A stretch of 64,000 bases of DNA from Sanderia malayensis (GCA_013076295.1 RQOL01000384.1:1-64000), one strand, 5' to 3'; positions 11,601 through 24,852 are shown, numbered from the stretch's first letter. Numbers and translations: made by a program. The notes: generated by a model from the letters alone, not told the origin.

Positions 11601-13417
11601 CTTCTTCGTTGCATGATGATACTGGAGTTCTCCTAAAAGGAAGATAAGTAGATTTGTAAAATTTTTGCTTTTATTGTATTAATGCTGATTTTAATTCCGG
11701 TCAAAGGTTGTAGTTTTTGTATATATATATAACTATTTTTCTTTGCGGATATTTGATGTGAACTTTTGAATTTTACCAGCTTCAAAGAAAGAACACTTGT
11801 CGTAGACAAAAATCTTCGCAAGCTCTTACGTAGGTTTACCGAGAGGAAAGAGTTGGAAATGTAATGTGGCATGATGTGTACCTTATTGAAAGAGCACTGT
11901 TTGCCGTTGGGAGAATTTGTTTTTTGGTGTATTGAGACATACGAATTGGCTGAGTTGATTCCATCTTCTTTGATGACTTTTTTGAGGTGTCTTTTGTCCG
12001 TTTCTCCTGTCTGCTCTTATTTTCCTCCCTCCGAGTTATTTATGGAGACAATTACTTATTTGAAAAGTAATTCACCAGCTTTTTATGATTCAGATAAGCT
12101 GCACAATCTCCAAATTCTTTCTCCGGTTATTTTTGACTTGATCACACATTTTCCTTCTCAATTGATTCAACAAGAGCTTGTGGGTCTCTTTGACTTGCTT
12201 GAAGAAAAAAATAGGGCTACTTTTACTGAATGCCACAAACTTGAGCAAATAGAGCCAGAGAATAACCCTGAAAGCTTTTCGTTCTTGCCGAATTGGCCAC
12301 TTCGAAATAAGAGAGGGTTCTACAAGCAGGATCGTAAAAAGAGAGCAAATTATGAGGATTGCAACAAAGAATACAGTGGCCACCCGTCGTTGATGCCTGG
12401 CATATTCACTCTTTATTGTCAACATGGTATGATACGCTTAATGTTGAGTGCATTACAAATTATTATTAATCTTTCTATATCAGTAAATTAAGTAACTGTT
12501 TTTTTTGCAGACATTTGTTATGGATTTGATGTCCTGGAATCACAGGAATCAACAAACATCCCTTTCACGATATTCCGCACACGTTTCTCACGAGGTTTAC
12601 TTTACTTGTAGTTTGCTACCGTTCTCGCTGTCTTCGCTTTAACGTATTTAGGTCTTTCTTGCTGGACGAGGAAGAAAAATCTTCACATCACCAACATACA
12701 TCTATCCATCGATTTCTGATATTTTGCACTGTTTTTATATAATTATAAATTTGTGGTCAAGCACTACAAAAAGGAAGGCTTTTTCTTTTAGCACCAAAAG
12801 CGATCATTTATGACAACAGCTGCAACTTGCATGCTTATTCTTGAAACAGAGATCCTGGATTTTTTAAGCATACTTCTTTTTATGTTGCTCGATTTCATTG
12901 GAAAAACAACACGGGTATTGTTTGATGTATATTTGTTTTAAATAGTAACTAATTCCGCCACGAGTCAAAGCATTTTAATCATTACAATGACTCTCGTAAG
13001 GTACTCCTTGGATAGTACGCTCTCGCTAGACCGTTTTGGTTGACGAGGTAATCATTGCCATTGTTCCGGTGTGAGTTATCAACGAGTATGGAAGCATTTT
13101 TTTGACTTCACATGCTCTGGCCAAGTACCTTACAATTTGTTTCATGCTTTGATATTGCAGCTTTTGCAACAATTTTATAAAAGTCTTCTTTTCTACTAGC
13201 ATGTGCAGATAGTTACAGATTGTCTAATTATGCGGCTTATGATAACATAAACAACCAAATTAATGAGCAGCAGAACGCAAAGTTGAAGAAGATGAAAGGC
13301 CAGCTGAGCTATATGAGTCCCGAAAATTTTGTGAACCATTGTCGTCTTTTGCTGGGCTTTTGTAACAGAAAACTAAAATCAGAAACAAATAGACAAGTGG
13401 AAAATGTGATTGGTTAA
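8665..13417 (+). pseudogene. KDZ-like transposase gene, multi-exon, decayed
   Basis: About a dozen exons with gt/ag borders can be followed, for example 9357-9434, 9534-9659, 9845-9982, 10214-10335, 10633-11010, 11121-11235, about 11320-11640, about 11780-12425, 12512-12594, about 12790-12915 and 13207-13417. Cysteine clusters precede the catalytic core, as in KDZ transposases. The core shows Asp in CDATSLGFRK (11552), Asp-Asn-x-Cys in IIYDNSCNLH (12812) and Glu in NEQQNAKLKKM (13265), the DDE set of that group. Breaks: an in-frame TAA at 11519 before CGKFPEII, an in-frame TGA near 12827 after NLHAYS, and a probable frameshift in the A-run near 8872-8887 between an acidic/basic N-terminal segment and MAEGVQTLD. 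A polyadenylation signal lies near 13710. The related animal family includes HMGXB3-like proteins. The family call is from motif layout only. Confidence 0.6.
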
Positions 13418-13439
13418 GCCGTCAAGCCTTATTTAATTT

Positions 13440-14260
13440 TGTTTTACTTTTTTTGTTTTATTGAATATGCTTCGATAATTTATGACGCACTTGGCACGCT
13501 TCCCCCTTTAAGCCTGAACATTATATTAGCCAGCAAGGGTGAATTTCGTTTTCACCCAATCAACTGCTTTGTTTACAATTATTCTGAGCCAATCAGAATC
13601 CACTATTTTGATGAGTTTGTTTACATATTTCAAAGAGAAGGTGCTAGCTGTGGTTGGAAAGTACACTTGAGTTTTGCAGCCCCCAGGAAAATATACATTC
13701 AGAAAAATGAAATAAAATAAAAGATTATCATTTTTCAATAAGTTTTCTTTGAAATTACCGCTGCTTTTTGTTAGATTCTATGACGTCTTTGAACAATCAC
13801 AATTTGAAATTCGACCTTCATCTGTCATGCTTAGGCCCATTTTACCGTGACCTTGGAAAGCTCACATTGAGTCAAATTCTATCCAGATTTTTGTTTTTAG
13901 CCAGAGTTTAAAAGATTAATGTCCCTTCTACACATAAAAGTTTTGTTTTGCGTTGCCTCTCTCTCTCAAACTTCGAAAACCACAACGCTGCCACGTAGAG
14001 TTTCAGATGAGTTGCCCAGGAGCAGGGCCGGACAGTGCGAAGGAAGGAATTCTCCTCTCTGCGGGGAGGGATTTAATCTCTTGTTCAATCCCCAGCATGG
14101 AAGGACAAAACAATGACAACGGGGAGTTGAGTTTCTGAGCAAAGGATAAGGATGGTTGTTACTATTTGAAAGCTGTCTTTTTTCACAATGATCTCCACAA
14201 ACAACATCATTTAATACAAGGACATCAATACTATAAGGAATCATCAATACTATAAGGAGA
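13440..14260. other. Intergenic gap between convergent genes
   Basis: Holds the likely polyadenylation signal of the KDZ-like gene (aataaaataaa near 13712). A segment at 13930-14120 has a vague B-box-like gttcaatcccc and might be a SINE remnant, but this is weak. The open frame at 13439-13720 has no recognisable domain. Confidence 0.4.
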
Positions 14261-14271
14261 TTTAAGAAGAT

Positions 14272-17200
14272 TTAATGCATTGTTGGAACATTTCGTTTCC
14301 AGTTGGCTATTTTATAGATGAGTGTGTCAACTCTCAAAGCACGCCCTGCTTCATCATCCATCATTTCACCACCTTCAACATCACCATCGTCGAAATCACT
14401 TGGCATGTCTTCATCATCATTGTTGTCAACATCTGAATCATCATCACTATCATCATCTTTTGCTTCTTGGAACGCTGTATCAAACACTGATGCGTTTATT
14501 TTTTCACTGAGCTGCTTCAACTTCTCTGAAAGCATTTCCTTGCACAAAAAGCAAGTGCTTAAGGATGGCAGAAGACAGGGTGTGTGGAAGGAATGGCCAC
14601 AATTGAAGATGCGCCATGTGGGATACATACTGTTGCAGTCAGTTTTGTCACATTTCCTGTTTGGAGGTAAAAATATAGATACATCAATCATGTGCAAAGT
14701 GTGGATTTTACCTTTACCTGATGATGTCATGATGTTGGTTAACCATGTATCAAAAATCCGGAAGTTTAGGTAAGAAGAGTAATTTGTTTATCACTATACC
14801 TTTGGGGATTTGGAGCATTACTTGGAGACAAGTAGCCAAGAGGCAGTAAATCGTCACTCACAATTTTTTGTCCAAAAAGGTTCGGCAGTCTCCATCTTGT
14901 CTTTATATATTTTTTTGATTCATTTGTTTCTTTTTTTGTTTTTTTTTTGTTTTTGTCTACTTTCTTTGTTTACCATTGTAGCTTGTCCTGCATTTTGAAT
15001 AAAGTTTGCAAACTTTTCGGTGATGTATTCTGCTGCCTTTACTTTTATGCTGTCAATGTTCTTTCGGCTAAATGCAAATTTTCTTGCTGGTACGTATGTG
15101 GACTTAAATTCATGCAGCTCATGCTTCCTCAAATCAATTTCTTTTCCTTTGAGGGCTATCCTGCATGCTTGATCTGTACTTGTTGTTTTCGCTCTCAGGA
15201 GAGAATGGAAATTTTTGACAGGGTACTCATCAAAAGCAGAAAGAGAAGAACTGATAGAGTTCATGATGGGACGACCAACCTGTTTCCAGTACTCAACATT
15301 GGAAAGGGCTATCAAAGGAGCTTTATCATAATGTCTTCCTCTGAACATGAAAAACATTAGCCAACAACGAAACAAAGAGTGATAATATTCATCTGCCATG
15401 TTGCTTCTCAAGACAACAGAATAAACACAAAGAGTTACAGGAATGTAGTTATCCAAGAGATCCAAGAATGTAAGATATTCCACATCCTTACAATTGGAAA
15501 AAGCAGCTAAAATGTCATCCCGAACCAATGACCAACCACCATATGAAACCTCCAGCAAGTAAGAAATTCGCCATGGCTTTGGTTTTCTTGCCAATGGCTT
15601 CTTGGCGTCAAAAAGAAATGCATACAGCTCTCCAAACAAGACATGAAATTTCATGAGGACCATTTCCCTTGAATTCAAAGAGATATGTAATGGTCCTATG
15701 AATGGCACAATGTTGGTACATTGCATTGAAATGGGATCTGCATTGTTGTAAACAATCTGACGAACAAAGAACTGAGCAGGCCAATCACCAACCAAGGGAA
15801 CAACAAATTTTTTCAAATAATTAGACAACCCATTCTCAAGCAGTATGGACAAAGCTGATCTGAAATTTTCATAGGGCTTCAATGGCATTTCTATCGAATC
15901 AACCAGCTTGCAGTTGTCCATAGATCTCAATTGCTTCATCTCCTGCTGTTGATAATCGTGAATCATCAATCTGTGTTTCTCAGATTCAGGATCAAAGAAT
16001 TTTGCTCTCATCCAGTCCTCATAAAGCAAGTTCTTTACGTAATTACATTAGAGTATTCTATTCATTATTGGGCAAGTATTTAAGACTCCTCCTGTCTTCG
16101 TGCTCCCATGAGGGTGTGTCCGTGTGGTATGGGACGTAAATCTGATTGTATTACCAGCAATACTCCCTTTCAATGTTCGTTTGTTGTTGAAAACAAAAAT
16201 ATGAAGTACCACAGTATATCCTTAGAAATCCACCTGAATCCTTCATAAAAGTGTTGGTGGAGGGCAATCATTTCAGAAAATAACTACAACATACGACAAA
16301 AATCACATATTTGTAAAATTATGAACAAATCTATTTGCCTGAGCTTGCATGGCTGTTATTCATCCCCACTACCCCTAATTCAATGTTGCTCTCTGAACCA
16401 AACGCTTGTACAGAAATTAAAAAAAAATCGTCGTGGAAAAACTGTCGTGAAAGACTTTGTGGAGAACTTTCTCTGCAGACAACATTGTTTACGGGAGGAG
16501 GGGAAAGGAAGATAAGTGCAAAATGTCGCAAATATTTCCCATTGTACATCATTATTAACAATAAAGAAAAATATCATTACCATCCAGTTAAATTAAAAGG
16601 ATCCACAAAACAATAATTAACGTAATAAATGACAGCGAAATATACATATTAAATATAAGATCATTCAAATTAAAGGTCATGGTTCTCTAGGAGTATCTTT
16701 CTTGAATACAAAAAGGAACATGTCTCTTCTTTATGCAACAAAAATGCCAGTATCTATGGAGAATAAGAAACTTTCTAATTACTTGTTGGAATTGTAATGT
16801 CAAACGAAATTGAAAAACACATTTAAGACATTGCTTAATAATGACAAAAGTAACAACAAAATCTCCATTTGCTTTTATCAACACTTTCTGCCCAAGTGAC
16901 TTTTAGTCGTTTTTATGACTAAAAGCCTACGTGGCATTGTTTGTTATGGTATTATGTTGTATAATACCATAGCAAACAATGAGTTCAAAGATTTTGATCA
17001 CTCAGCTGTCACAAAAATACCGTTTATTTTAGTAGCACGGGCACTTCAATAGAAATTAGTCTTGCGGCAAATTTGTGTAAATTAGCATTGGCTATAAATT
17101 TTCAAAGCATGTGAATGCTTTCTACGTAGAATGTTGGTTGATCAGATCGAATACAGAAATTTCAAAGCATTGGGAAAAAGAAAAGAATTCTTTCTGTTAA

Positions 17201-20200
17201 AATTAGGTAAAATAAAGCAACTACTCAAAGTCATCGTCCTCATCTTGTGCAAAACAAAAGCGAATACCTCTGGAGCCAGACAAAATCTGCACATTTTGCT
17301 TCTCTTTTCCAACCCATACTTTAAAACACACGGCAAAGAATAAGCAAGGCGTTTTACGTTTTCCAATACTACCACTCCCTATAATTATGGAAAATACAAG
17401 TGCTGCTGATACTCTTAAACATTTCATATTGTTATCATGTTGAATATTTGCTGTCATGTTTACCTTAAATGCAGCAATCTGTAAAGGAGGTCGATTTATG
17501 GTTGAAATAACGTGCATAGTTTACAACGTAGCGACTTAAAACTCACCACACTCTCATCTCCCAGTAGCCAAAAAAAGTTCATCATATCTGACGACAGATA
17601 ACAGGCCTTGTCAAAGTCCACGATACGCTTTCTTTTGGATCCAATTCTTTCACTCCAAATCTGTGTTACAAACTTCTAAAACAAAGAAAGACGTTATACT
17701 TCAATATTAATTGAAGTATATGAAAGTAATCTTCTTTTATGAGTAAAAAAAACTATTATGCCATAGTTTCCAAAACATCGAAATGATTTCAGCGTGAAAA
17801 CGTCTACTGCCACGTAATAAAAACATGCACGTGTAGGCAGACTTTTTCCACAAATATTACCTTTATCTCTCTACTCCAACGTCGAAACATGTAGTTAATG
17901 TCATCAATGTTTTTAAACTTATCTGAACTAAAAAAAACAGGCATTTCAAAACAGAATTATGATACAGGGTCAGTTTTCAAGTAAACTGATTTAAATTGGC
18001 CCAATTTGGTGGTAAACGAACCTTCCCGGATAAAATTAATAGAAAATTTACAACATCCTATCCTTACTTTTTCAGCTCTTCAAAACTTGTTTTGCATCCG
18101 CAACTCCAGCCACTTAACTCACTGCCAAGCGCTTCTTTCACACAAATTTCATGAAAATGCTTTTCACAATCGCAACATTTTGTACCGGGCGAGTCAACAT
18201 TTTTACCCAAATTATACCCATCAGCAAGACAAACACAACAGCTCTCTCCTGCACTACATTGCTTCCCCCACATGCACAAACGTTCCTTACTTTCTCTACC
18301 CTGATTCAAATTGATGCAATCTGCAACAAAGTCCAACAATATGAAACGAACATCTTCTTCCAGCAATATCTTCACTAAGCTTTCATCAATACCTATAAAA
18401 ACATGCATTATATTTCATTCAGCCTGAGCTCTTCTTTAATTGAGATCAATAATCACAAATAATATAGTAATGATTGCACAATAAAAGTATTTAATAGTTG
18501 GTAATATACATATTCATATTATTCTTAACACATACATTACACATACTGTCTAATATTACTATTCTGCGGAGGTCACGTGATGACGCACTTTCTTGCCAAA
18601 AACAATAGATTCGACCCAAAACAATAGGTCGAACGCCAAGAAACAATGGGCCGAAACGACGAACCGTGTAATCACAAAGGCTTTTTTGTATGTGGGTATA
18701 TGGCAATGAAATTCACACTGAATGCTTAGTTTCATAATTTAACCAGGGTAATGGATTTTGTTTTTCGATTTTCTCCCAAATTATTGAATTATTCCATTAA
18801 TTATTCTGCTAATTGTGTTATCACGAAAAAACTAGGGTTTACGCTGGCGAAACTTCCAAATTCGCGTCGTGAACTCCATTTTCGAACAGAGTATTCGCTG
18901 TTCATCTGACCCGTTTCCCCTTTTGCTGTAATTTGATTGGCTCTTTCGCGACTTCACGTGAACAGTCACGCGTATTTCGTTATCATGCAAATTTGCCCTC
19001 GGCTTGAACAGCAGGTACTTTTGGAGAAGACGCGTGTTTTTGTTTTCATCACAAAGGATAACTCGGCGCCTTTCAAAGTGTTTTGCGACCTGAATTATCT
19101 TTGTAAAGACTTGCTAATTGTTTGAGAGACCTCTGGAAAATTACAGGAAACAATTGAGAACACAGGTGATAGCTTTGTTTTGTTTTTTGGGTGAGATAGT
19201 TGTAGTTTAGATAGTACACGACCGCCATTGTTGCTTCGGCATGCTTGCGATGCTTAGGCCTAATGTAAGCAAGCCCAAAGTTTTAATAATCAAATTATGA
19301 TAAGGGGTTATCAGGCGAGCGCAGCGAGCCAAACTGTTGTAAGAGAAGTAGGCAGAGGCACGAGCGTAGGCGAATGCAGCGCACGAAGTGCGCCCTATCA
19401 ATCAATGTTTCTTGATAATAGATAGACAGGCGAGCGCAGCGAGCTAACCCATTGTACGTGGGGTTGAAAGAGGCATGAGCGAAGCGAATGCAGCGCACGA
19501 AGTGCGCCCTATTAATCAATGTTTCTTGATAATAGACAGACAGGCGAGCGCAGCGAGCTAACCCATTGTACGTGGGGTTGAAAGGGGCATGAGCGTAAGC
19601 GAATGCAGCGCACGAAGTGCGCCCCATCAGTCAATGTTTCTTGATAATAGATAGACAGGCGAGCGCAGCGAGCTAAACCATTGTACGTGGGGTTGGAAGA
19701 GGCATGAGCGAAGCGAACGCAGCGCACGAAGTGCGCCCTATTAGTCAGTGTTTCTTCATAATACATAGATAGGCGAGCGCAACGAGCTAACCCATTGTAT
19801 GTGGGGTTGAAAGAGGCATGAGCGAAGCGAATGCAGCCCACGAAGTGCGCCCTATCAGTCAATGTTTCTTGATAATAGATAGACAGGCGAGCGCAGCGAG
19901 CTATCCCATTGTACGTGGGGTTGAAAGAGGCATGAGCGAAGCGAATGCAGCACACGAAGTGCGCCCTATCAGTCAATGTTTCTTGATAATAGATAGACAG
20001 GCGAGCACAGCGAGCTAACCCATTGTACGTGGGGTTGAAAGGGGCATGAGCGTAAGCCAATGCAGCGCACGAAGTGCGCCCCATCAGTCAATGTTTCTTG
20101 ATAATAGATAGACAGGCGAGCGTAGCGAGCTAACCCATTGTACGTGGGGTTGAAAGAGGCATGAGCGAAGCGAATGCAGCGCACAAAGTGCGCCCTATCA

Positions 20201-22377
20201 GTCAACGTTTCTTGATAATAGATAGACAGGCGAGCACAGCGAGCTAACCCATTGTACGTCGGGTTGAAAGAGGCATGAGCAAAGCGAATGCAGCGCACGA
20301 AGTGCGCCAACCAGATTAAGCTTCTTTTACTTGACGGGCTGGGGCGAAGGAGCGAAGCGAGTGATGACCCCTAGTATATACTATTCCGATAGAATAGCAA
20401 TCAACCATTTTTAATTGGGTTAGAAAAATTATAACTCATGTTTAAAGGATTATCTAATATTTACGCCTTAATCAAGAACAATATTCAAAGCTCACCTTTC
20501 ACCCTTGTCTCTGTTTGCTGTCCCAGTTCATCTTGTGTATTTTTTGACATTTGAACAGCTTTCCGTTTCATACCATCGGTAACAACATCAAAAAATTTCT
20601 TCATTATCATCTCATCATTCCCAAATGCACTAAACTCCTTTGGACCTGAAAAACAAAAGCTTTGCTTAACCATATAGAACCTGACTTCTCATAAAAATAT
20701 TTCAATGTAGCTAGAAGAAACAAATACCTGAATACTTCACACAAATCTGTCCTTCTTTCAACTTCAATAATGTCAGTGCTATACTTGGCGTATTTCTTTT
20801 TTCATACCATTTTGTGAGCTGAAAAAGATGTATTATGTCAAGTAATAGCGTATTCCTCCTAAAAGTGCTTCTATTCTGAAACAGAGAAGATCTTTTCCAT
20901 CATGAGAATGCTCACCATATTATTCAACGACTTCACTTTTGACTTATCAAGTTGATTACAAACTTTTTTGCGTGTTTCAAACAGACCCCACCTTCTTTTT
21001 CGCTAAAATTAAATTCCACAGTGTCAAGTTCAAGGCAATATGAAAAACAGCATAGCAACTTTTATCTCACAGTTCTGTTCATTCAGTTTTTAAAAAAATT
21101 GTAACCCAAGTATCAAATGTAGCCCTTAACAAAAACATTGGATTTGTGTGAAATCAATGTTTTGGTGTTCTTCAGACCAAATATTCAAAGATTACAACAC
21201 ATGTCATGTATAAATCCAATAATCAAGATTGACTGAAGTATGACATTTATTTAAATTCACACAAAGACAACATGGTGGTAAGCTGAAATGTTACAAATCA
21301 AGACAATTGTATCATAAGTGCAATAACAAAAATAATAGTACTAACAATAAAACAAGAGTTTTATACAGGAATAAGATATCAGTATGACAACCATACTGTT
21401 ATTGTTAGGGCTCTGTACTAAAAGAAAAGGAATATACAATGTAAGTGGAGTAAAATTAAGCAAAGTTCATATTTAAATACATTTATATAACAATCAAATT
21501 GTATGTCCAAACAAAATTCTGTATTTCATTAAACTAAGTCAGCCCCAAGAAGTACATCCTGTTTTGTCATATTTATTATTATCTTAACAAACCATCACCC
21601 AAAGCTATATCAATTGCACCCAATCAGATGTCTTTACACCTTTTAATGTTAACACATACACACATGCTTACATGTAAATATATTTGTCTATATATATCTG
21701 ATATATCTAGAGTGCTGTCTTCACCAGCATAGAGCGCTCTATGTACAAAGTAAAGTACAGAGTCTTGATAGCAGAATCATAGAAAAGGAAGACAGATTCT
21801 CTGTTACTCTGAGGTTCGTGCGAAAGCACTCGCCAGAGAGACTATAACTGATATACACAAAACTCAGAGTAACAGAGAACAATCGGTCTTTTCCTTTTCT
21901 GTGATTCTGCTATCTTTATATTATATATATATAGGCAACGTAATGTAGGCAACCAAAGTAAATGAAACAGCCACAATAATTGGTTAGGGTCTGGTTTTTT
22001 AAGGTGGGCATGGCAGATTCAAATATTCACGTGCTTGTATTGCATGGTTCATTTAAGGTTTTCTTTGTCACAACAACTTCAATTTCTTCATTCCCGCTCC
22101 CAAACTCAGCTTCTACGCCACTCTCATGTACAGAAACGTTTGGAGAACCATCGTTTTCATAACTTGCATTCTGCAACTCCATCTTTCTTCAAATTCTAAT
22201 AAAAGCCAATATACAAAATAATCGCAAAAAATAAAATCTTGAACTGCAGTGCAGAGGACCTCTCTTTGATCTGCTGCGGCTGCCTGCCATCAAATAACCT
22301 GCCAAAAACTCCCGCCCACAGCTTCTGACAGCCACGTTTTCAAGATCAAGCCTCTTACTTACTACAATCCTCGCCAT
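14272..22377 (-). CDS. Multi-exon gene with PHD-like finger, DUF6589-like domain and RING-like finger
   Basis: Exons read right to left: possible start MARIVVSKRL (about 22377-22270), 20997-20917, about 20819-20729, about 20646-20500, about 18393-18066, about 17935-17863, about 17676-17546, possible pieces at 17230-17480, about 16037-14970, about 14896-14801 and about 14656-14272. The exon at 18393 encodes a PHD-like cluster (CCVCLADGYN... CCDCEKHFHEIC... WSCGC). The long exon has VGDWPAQFFVRQ and VPFIGPLHISLN...FH, resembling the GDQ.../GLFH signature of DUF6589. The last exon has CDKTDC...FNCGHSFHTPCLL...CFLCKEM, RING-like, then a very acidic tail. I saw no stop or frameshift in the clear exons, unlike the convergent KDZ-like gene. 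H3 lies in the intron between 20500 and 18393. Function is unknown; a transposon-encoded DNA-binding or ubiquitin-linked protein is an inference. Confidence 0.55.
16900..16981. other. Two adjacent perfect or near-perfect hairpins in an intron
   Basis: Bases 16900-16908 pair with 16917-16925 (cttttagtc / gactaaaag). Bases 16935-16955 pair with 16961-16981 over 21 bp with one mismatch and a 5-base loop. They lie in an intron-like interval of the minus-strand gene. They may be a tiny foldback element. Confidence 0.7.
18549..20374 (+). mobile_element. Helitron-like short element H3 with about 110-bp tandem core
   Basis: Begins TCTAATATTACTATTCTGCG and ends gtgatgacccCTAG followed by T, preceded by the subterminal block aagcttcttttacttgacgg. 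The 5' 750 bp matches H2. The core from 19312 to 20305 has about nine units of roughly 110 bp in which the family unit is joined to a segment with caatgtttcttgataataga. It sits in an intron of the minus-strand gene. The long open frames in the core are repeat artefacts. Confidence 0.7.
19312..20305 (+). repeat. About 110-bp tandem repeat core of H3
   Basis: About nine units, each being the 90-bp family unit expanded by a segment containing tttcttgataatagatagac. The same segment occurs singly in H4, H7 and H8, so H3 amplified a compound unit. Confidence 0.9.
20998..22180. other. Intron-like region with hairpins
   Basis: Between the 20997 exon and a possible first exon. A 16-bp perfect palindrome (catagagcgctctatg, 21728-21743) precedes a long inverted repeat at 21767-21813 and 21863-21914. 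On the minus strand 22170-22015 there is a short open frame starting MELQNASYENDGSPN, about 51 codons, which could be an alternative first exon. Confidence 0.4.
21767..21914. repeat. Long hairpin with about 48-bp arms
   Basis: The arm beginning gatagcagaatcat (21767-21813) is inverted at 21863-21914 with a few mismatches and a small bulge. The spacer is about 49 bp. This is probably a foldback MITE or one end of a larger element. Confidence 0.75.
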
Positions 22378-22592
22378 AAGGTGTGAGACAGTTAAAAAAT
22401 TTCACATATGTCCCGAAAAAAACAGACCCCACTCCCCCTATTCAGTGTTCTGTATGTTTAGAAAGTTTTTTTTTGCACTCCCTGATAAACCTGTCCATCA
22501 AGAATAACAACATTGCTTTGGGGGGAGGGGGATGGCTCTGTATTTTCCTGCATGTCTCAAGACCTTTTGCCAATGATTGTCTTTGGTGAAAA

Positions 22593-23796
22593 TTCCTAAA
22601 TATAAGGCCAGCATGCCCGATTTTATCTACTGTGGGTAATTTCAACCTGCTAAGCTCGAATATGGTGCTCAAAATGGTGTAACTAATGTCGATTAGCTTT
22701 TGTGACGTCATACATTTTGAAAACGAGGCTGCTTCTCTGTGAGTACATTATTGCGTTCAAAAAGGTCTGTTAGGCATTTGTGTTTATAGATAATATACAA
22801 TTGAGCTTGAACAAGTCACATCATAACTTTTTTCTATTCTCGTCTGTGTTCAGATACAAAATTGATGCCACACATATGTTTAAAATTAAAGTACTCCAGC
22901 AAATTGCAGCGCTGCGCCAAGCTTGTGGAATAAAGTAAGAATGCATAATTTCTCCATCTCTTCCCCATCCTGATGTTTCTCTTGACTACACACCCGATGA
23001 GCCACACTCACGCGGGATTCGTTTGAGTAAAAGCCTCCGCAACAGACTTTCCAAATGATTTCCTGCTGGGAAACTTCGTCAAATCTGCCCTACTGTACGT
23101 TATTAGATACCTATTGCGCAAAACCTTGAATTTCAATCCGAAATCACCGTGATCCATTAAAAAAAACAGTTGCAACGCACACAAATTATTTGGCTGTTCT
23201 GAGAAATGCAAGTTTTGTTTGAGAGAACATGCACTGATGGAGTGCCAAGGTCATAAACAAACAGACAGTGGAATATCACCCCTGTTGAGCATGACAGTTT
23301 AATTTTAGAATCCTAATGTCATTTCAATCAGTGACACATACTAAACGTCCATAACGTGGAACCACCCACCATGTTGAATACTTGGAATTCTGGCAACAAT
23401 GCACGGTTAACGGCATATTCTTATAAATATTATCACTAATATTTTAAAATAATTGCCGTTAACCGTGTTAATCGTTAAATTTAGTACTGAATAACTATAG
23501 ACCATGGTGTTATCCGTCCGTTAATCGTCCGTTAACCGTGTGTTATTCGTTGGCCAGACTAATTGTTTTGTCTATTTTCCACTTTGGTATTCTGTTCATA
23601 GTTTCAATGATTCTATCCTGAAACTCCTGCTTTGACAATCTCGTATTATTGTGTTGCACAGCATCTTTTTGTAATTGTTTTCGTCACAAAAGCTAATCAA
23701 CATTAGTTACACCATTTTGAGCACCAGATTCGAACTCAGCAGGTTGAAATTGCCCACAGTAGATAAAATCGGGCATGCTTGCCTTATATTTAGGAA
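22593..23796. mobile_element. 1.2-kb foldback element with about 115-bp arms
   Basis: Positions 22593-22707 and 23682-23796 are inverted copies over about 115 bp with only a handful of differences (shared core cccgattttatctactgtgg). The interior has no convincing gene. A smaller inverted repeat (cacggttaacggca / tgccgttaaccgtg) lies at about 23402-23470. H4 abuts its right end exactly. Confidence 0.7.
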
Positions 23797-24852
23797 CTAT
23801 CCGGGGGCGCTCGTGAACGCTCGCTTCCCGGAGGGGGGCAAGTGAAAAAACTTAACATGGTTGGCACACTTCGTGCACTGCATTCGCTGACGCTCATGCC
23901 CCTTTCAACCCCACGTAAAATGGGTTAGCTCGCTGCGCTCGCCTGTGGTTGGCGCACTTCGTGCGCTGCATTCGCTCACGCTCATGCCCCTTTCAACCCC
24001 ACGTAAAATGGGTTAGCTCGCTGCGCTCGCCTGTGGTTGGCGCACTTCGTGTGCTGCATTCGCTCACGCTCATGCCCCTTTCAACCCCACTTACAATGGG
24101 TTAGCACGCTGCGCTCGCCTGTGGTTGGCGCACTTCGTGCGCTGCATTCGCTTACGCTCATGCCCCATTCAATCCCACTTACAATGGATTAGCTCGCTGT
24201 GCTCGCCTGTCTGTCTGTTATCAAGAAACCATGACTGAAAGGCGCACTTCGTGCGCTGCATTCGCTACCGCTCATGCCTCTGGCTACTCCTCTTACAATA
24301 GTTTGGCTCGCTCCGCTCGCCTCATAATCGCGTATCATAATTTGTTTTTAAAACTTTGAGTTTGTTTACATTAGGCCTAAGCGTCACAGTATGCTGAAGC
24401 AACAATGGCGGTCGTACAAAAACTAAAACTATCTCACCGAAAAAACAAAACAAAACTATCACCTGTGTTCTCAATTGTTTCCTGCAATTTTCCAGAGGTC
24501 TCTCAAACAATTAGCAAGGCTTTACAAAGATAATTCAGGTCGTAAAACACTTTGAAAGGCACCCAGCTATCCTTTGTGTTGAAAACAAAAACACGCGTCT
24601 TCTCCAAAAGTACCTGCTGTTCAACCCGAGGGCTAATTTGCATGATAACGAAAAACGCGTGACTTTTCACGTGAAGTCACGAAAGAGCCAATCAAATTGC
24701 AGCAAAAGGCGAAACGCGTCACGGGAAGAGCGAACGCTTTCTTCGAAATTGGAGTTCGCGACGCGAATTTGGAAGTTTCGCCAGCGTAAACCGTCGTTTT
24801 TTCGTGATAGCACAATTAGTAGGACAATTAATGGAATAACTCAAAAATTCTT
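23797..24852 (-). mobile_element. Helitron-like short element H4, 5'-truncated
   Basis: On the minus strand it ends gcgcccccggATAG followed by T, with the first terminal base changed from the CTAG of other copies. It holds about four and a half 90-bp units (23860-24300) and then the family's 5' block up to the ttattccattaattgtcc region. The first roughly 230 bp, including the TC end, is missing. Confidence 0.65.

Noticed and set aside
13930..14120. tRNA-derived SINE or tRNA
   Set aside because: Only a weak B-box-like gttcaatcccc; no A box, cloverleaf or tail found.
14318..14773. 151-codon Ser-rich plus-strand frame
   Set aside because: It is antisense to the acidic tail and RING-like exon of the minus-strand gene.
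14947..15360. 137-codon plus-strand frame
   Set aside because: Antisense shadow of the 369-codon minus-strand exon, which has domain-like motifs.
19312..20305. Regularly spaced repeats that might suggest a CRISPR array
   Set aside because: Units are contiguous with no unique spacers, and the DNA is eukaryotic.
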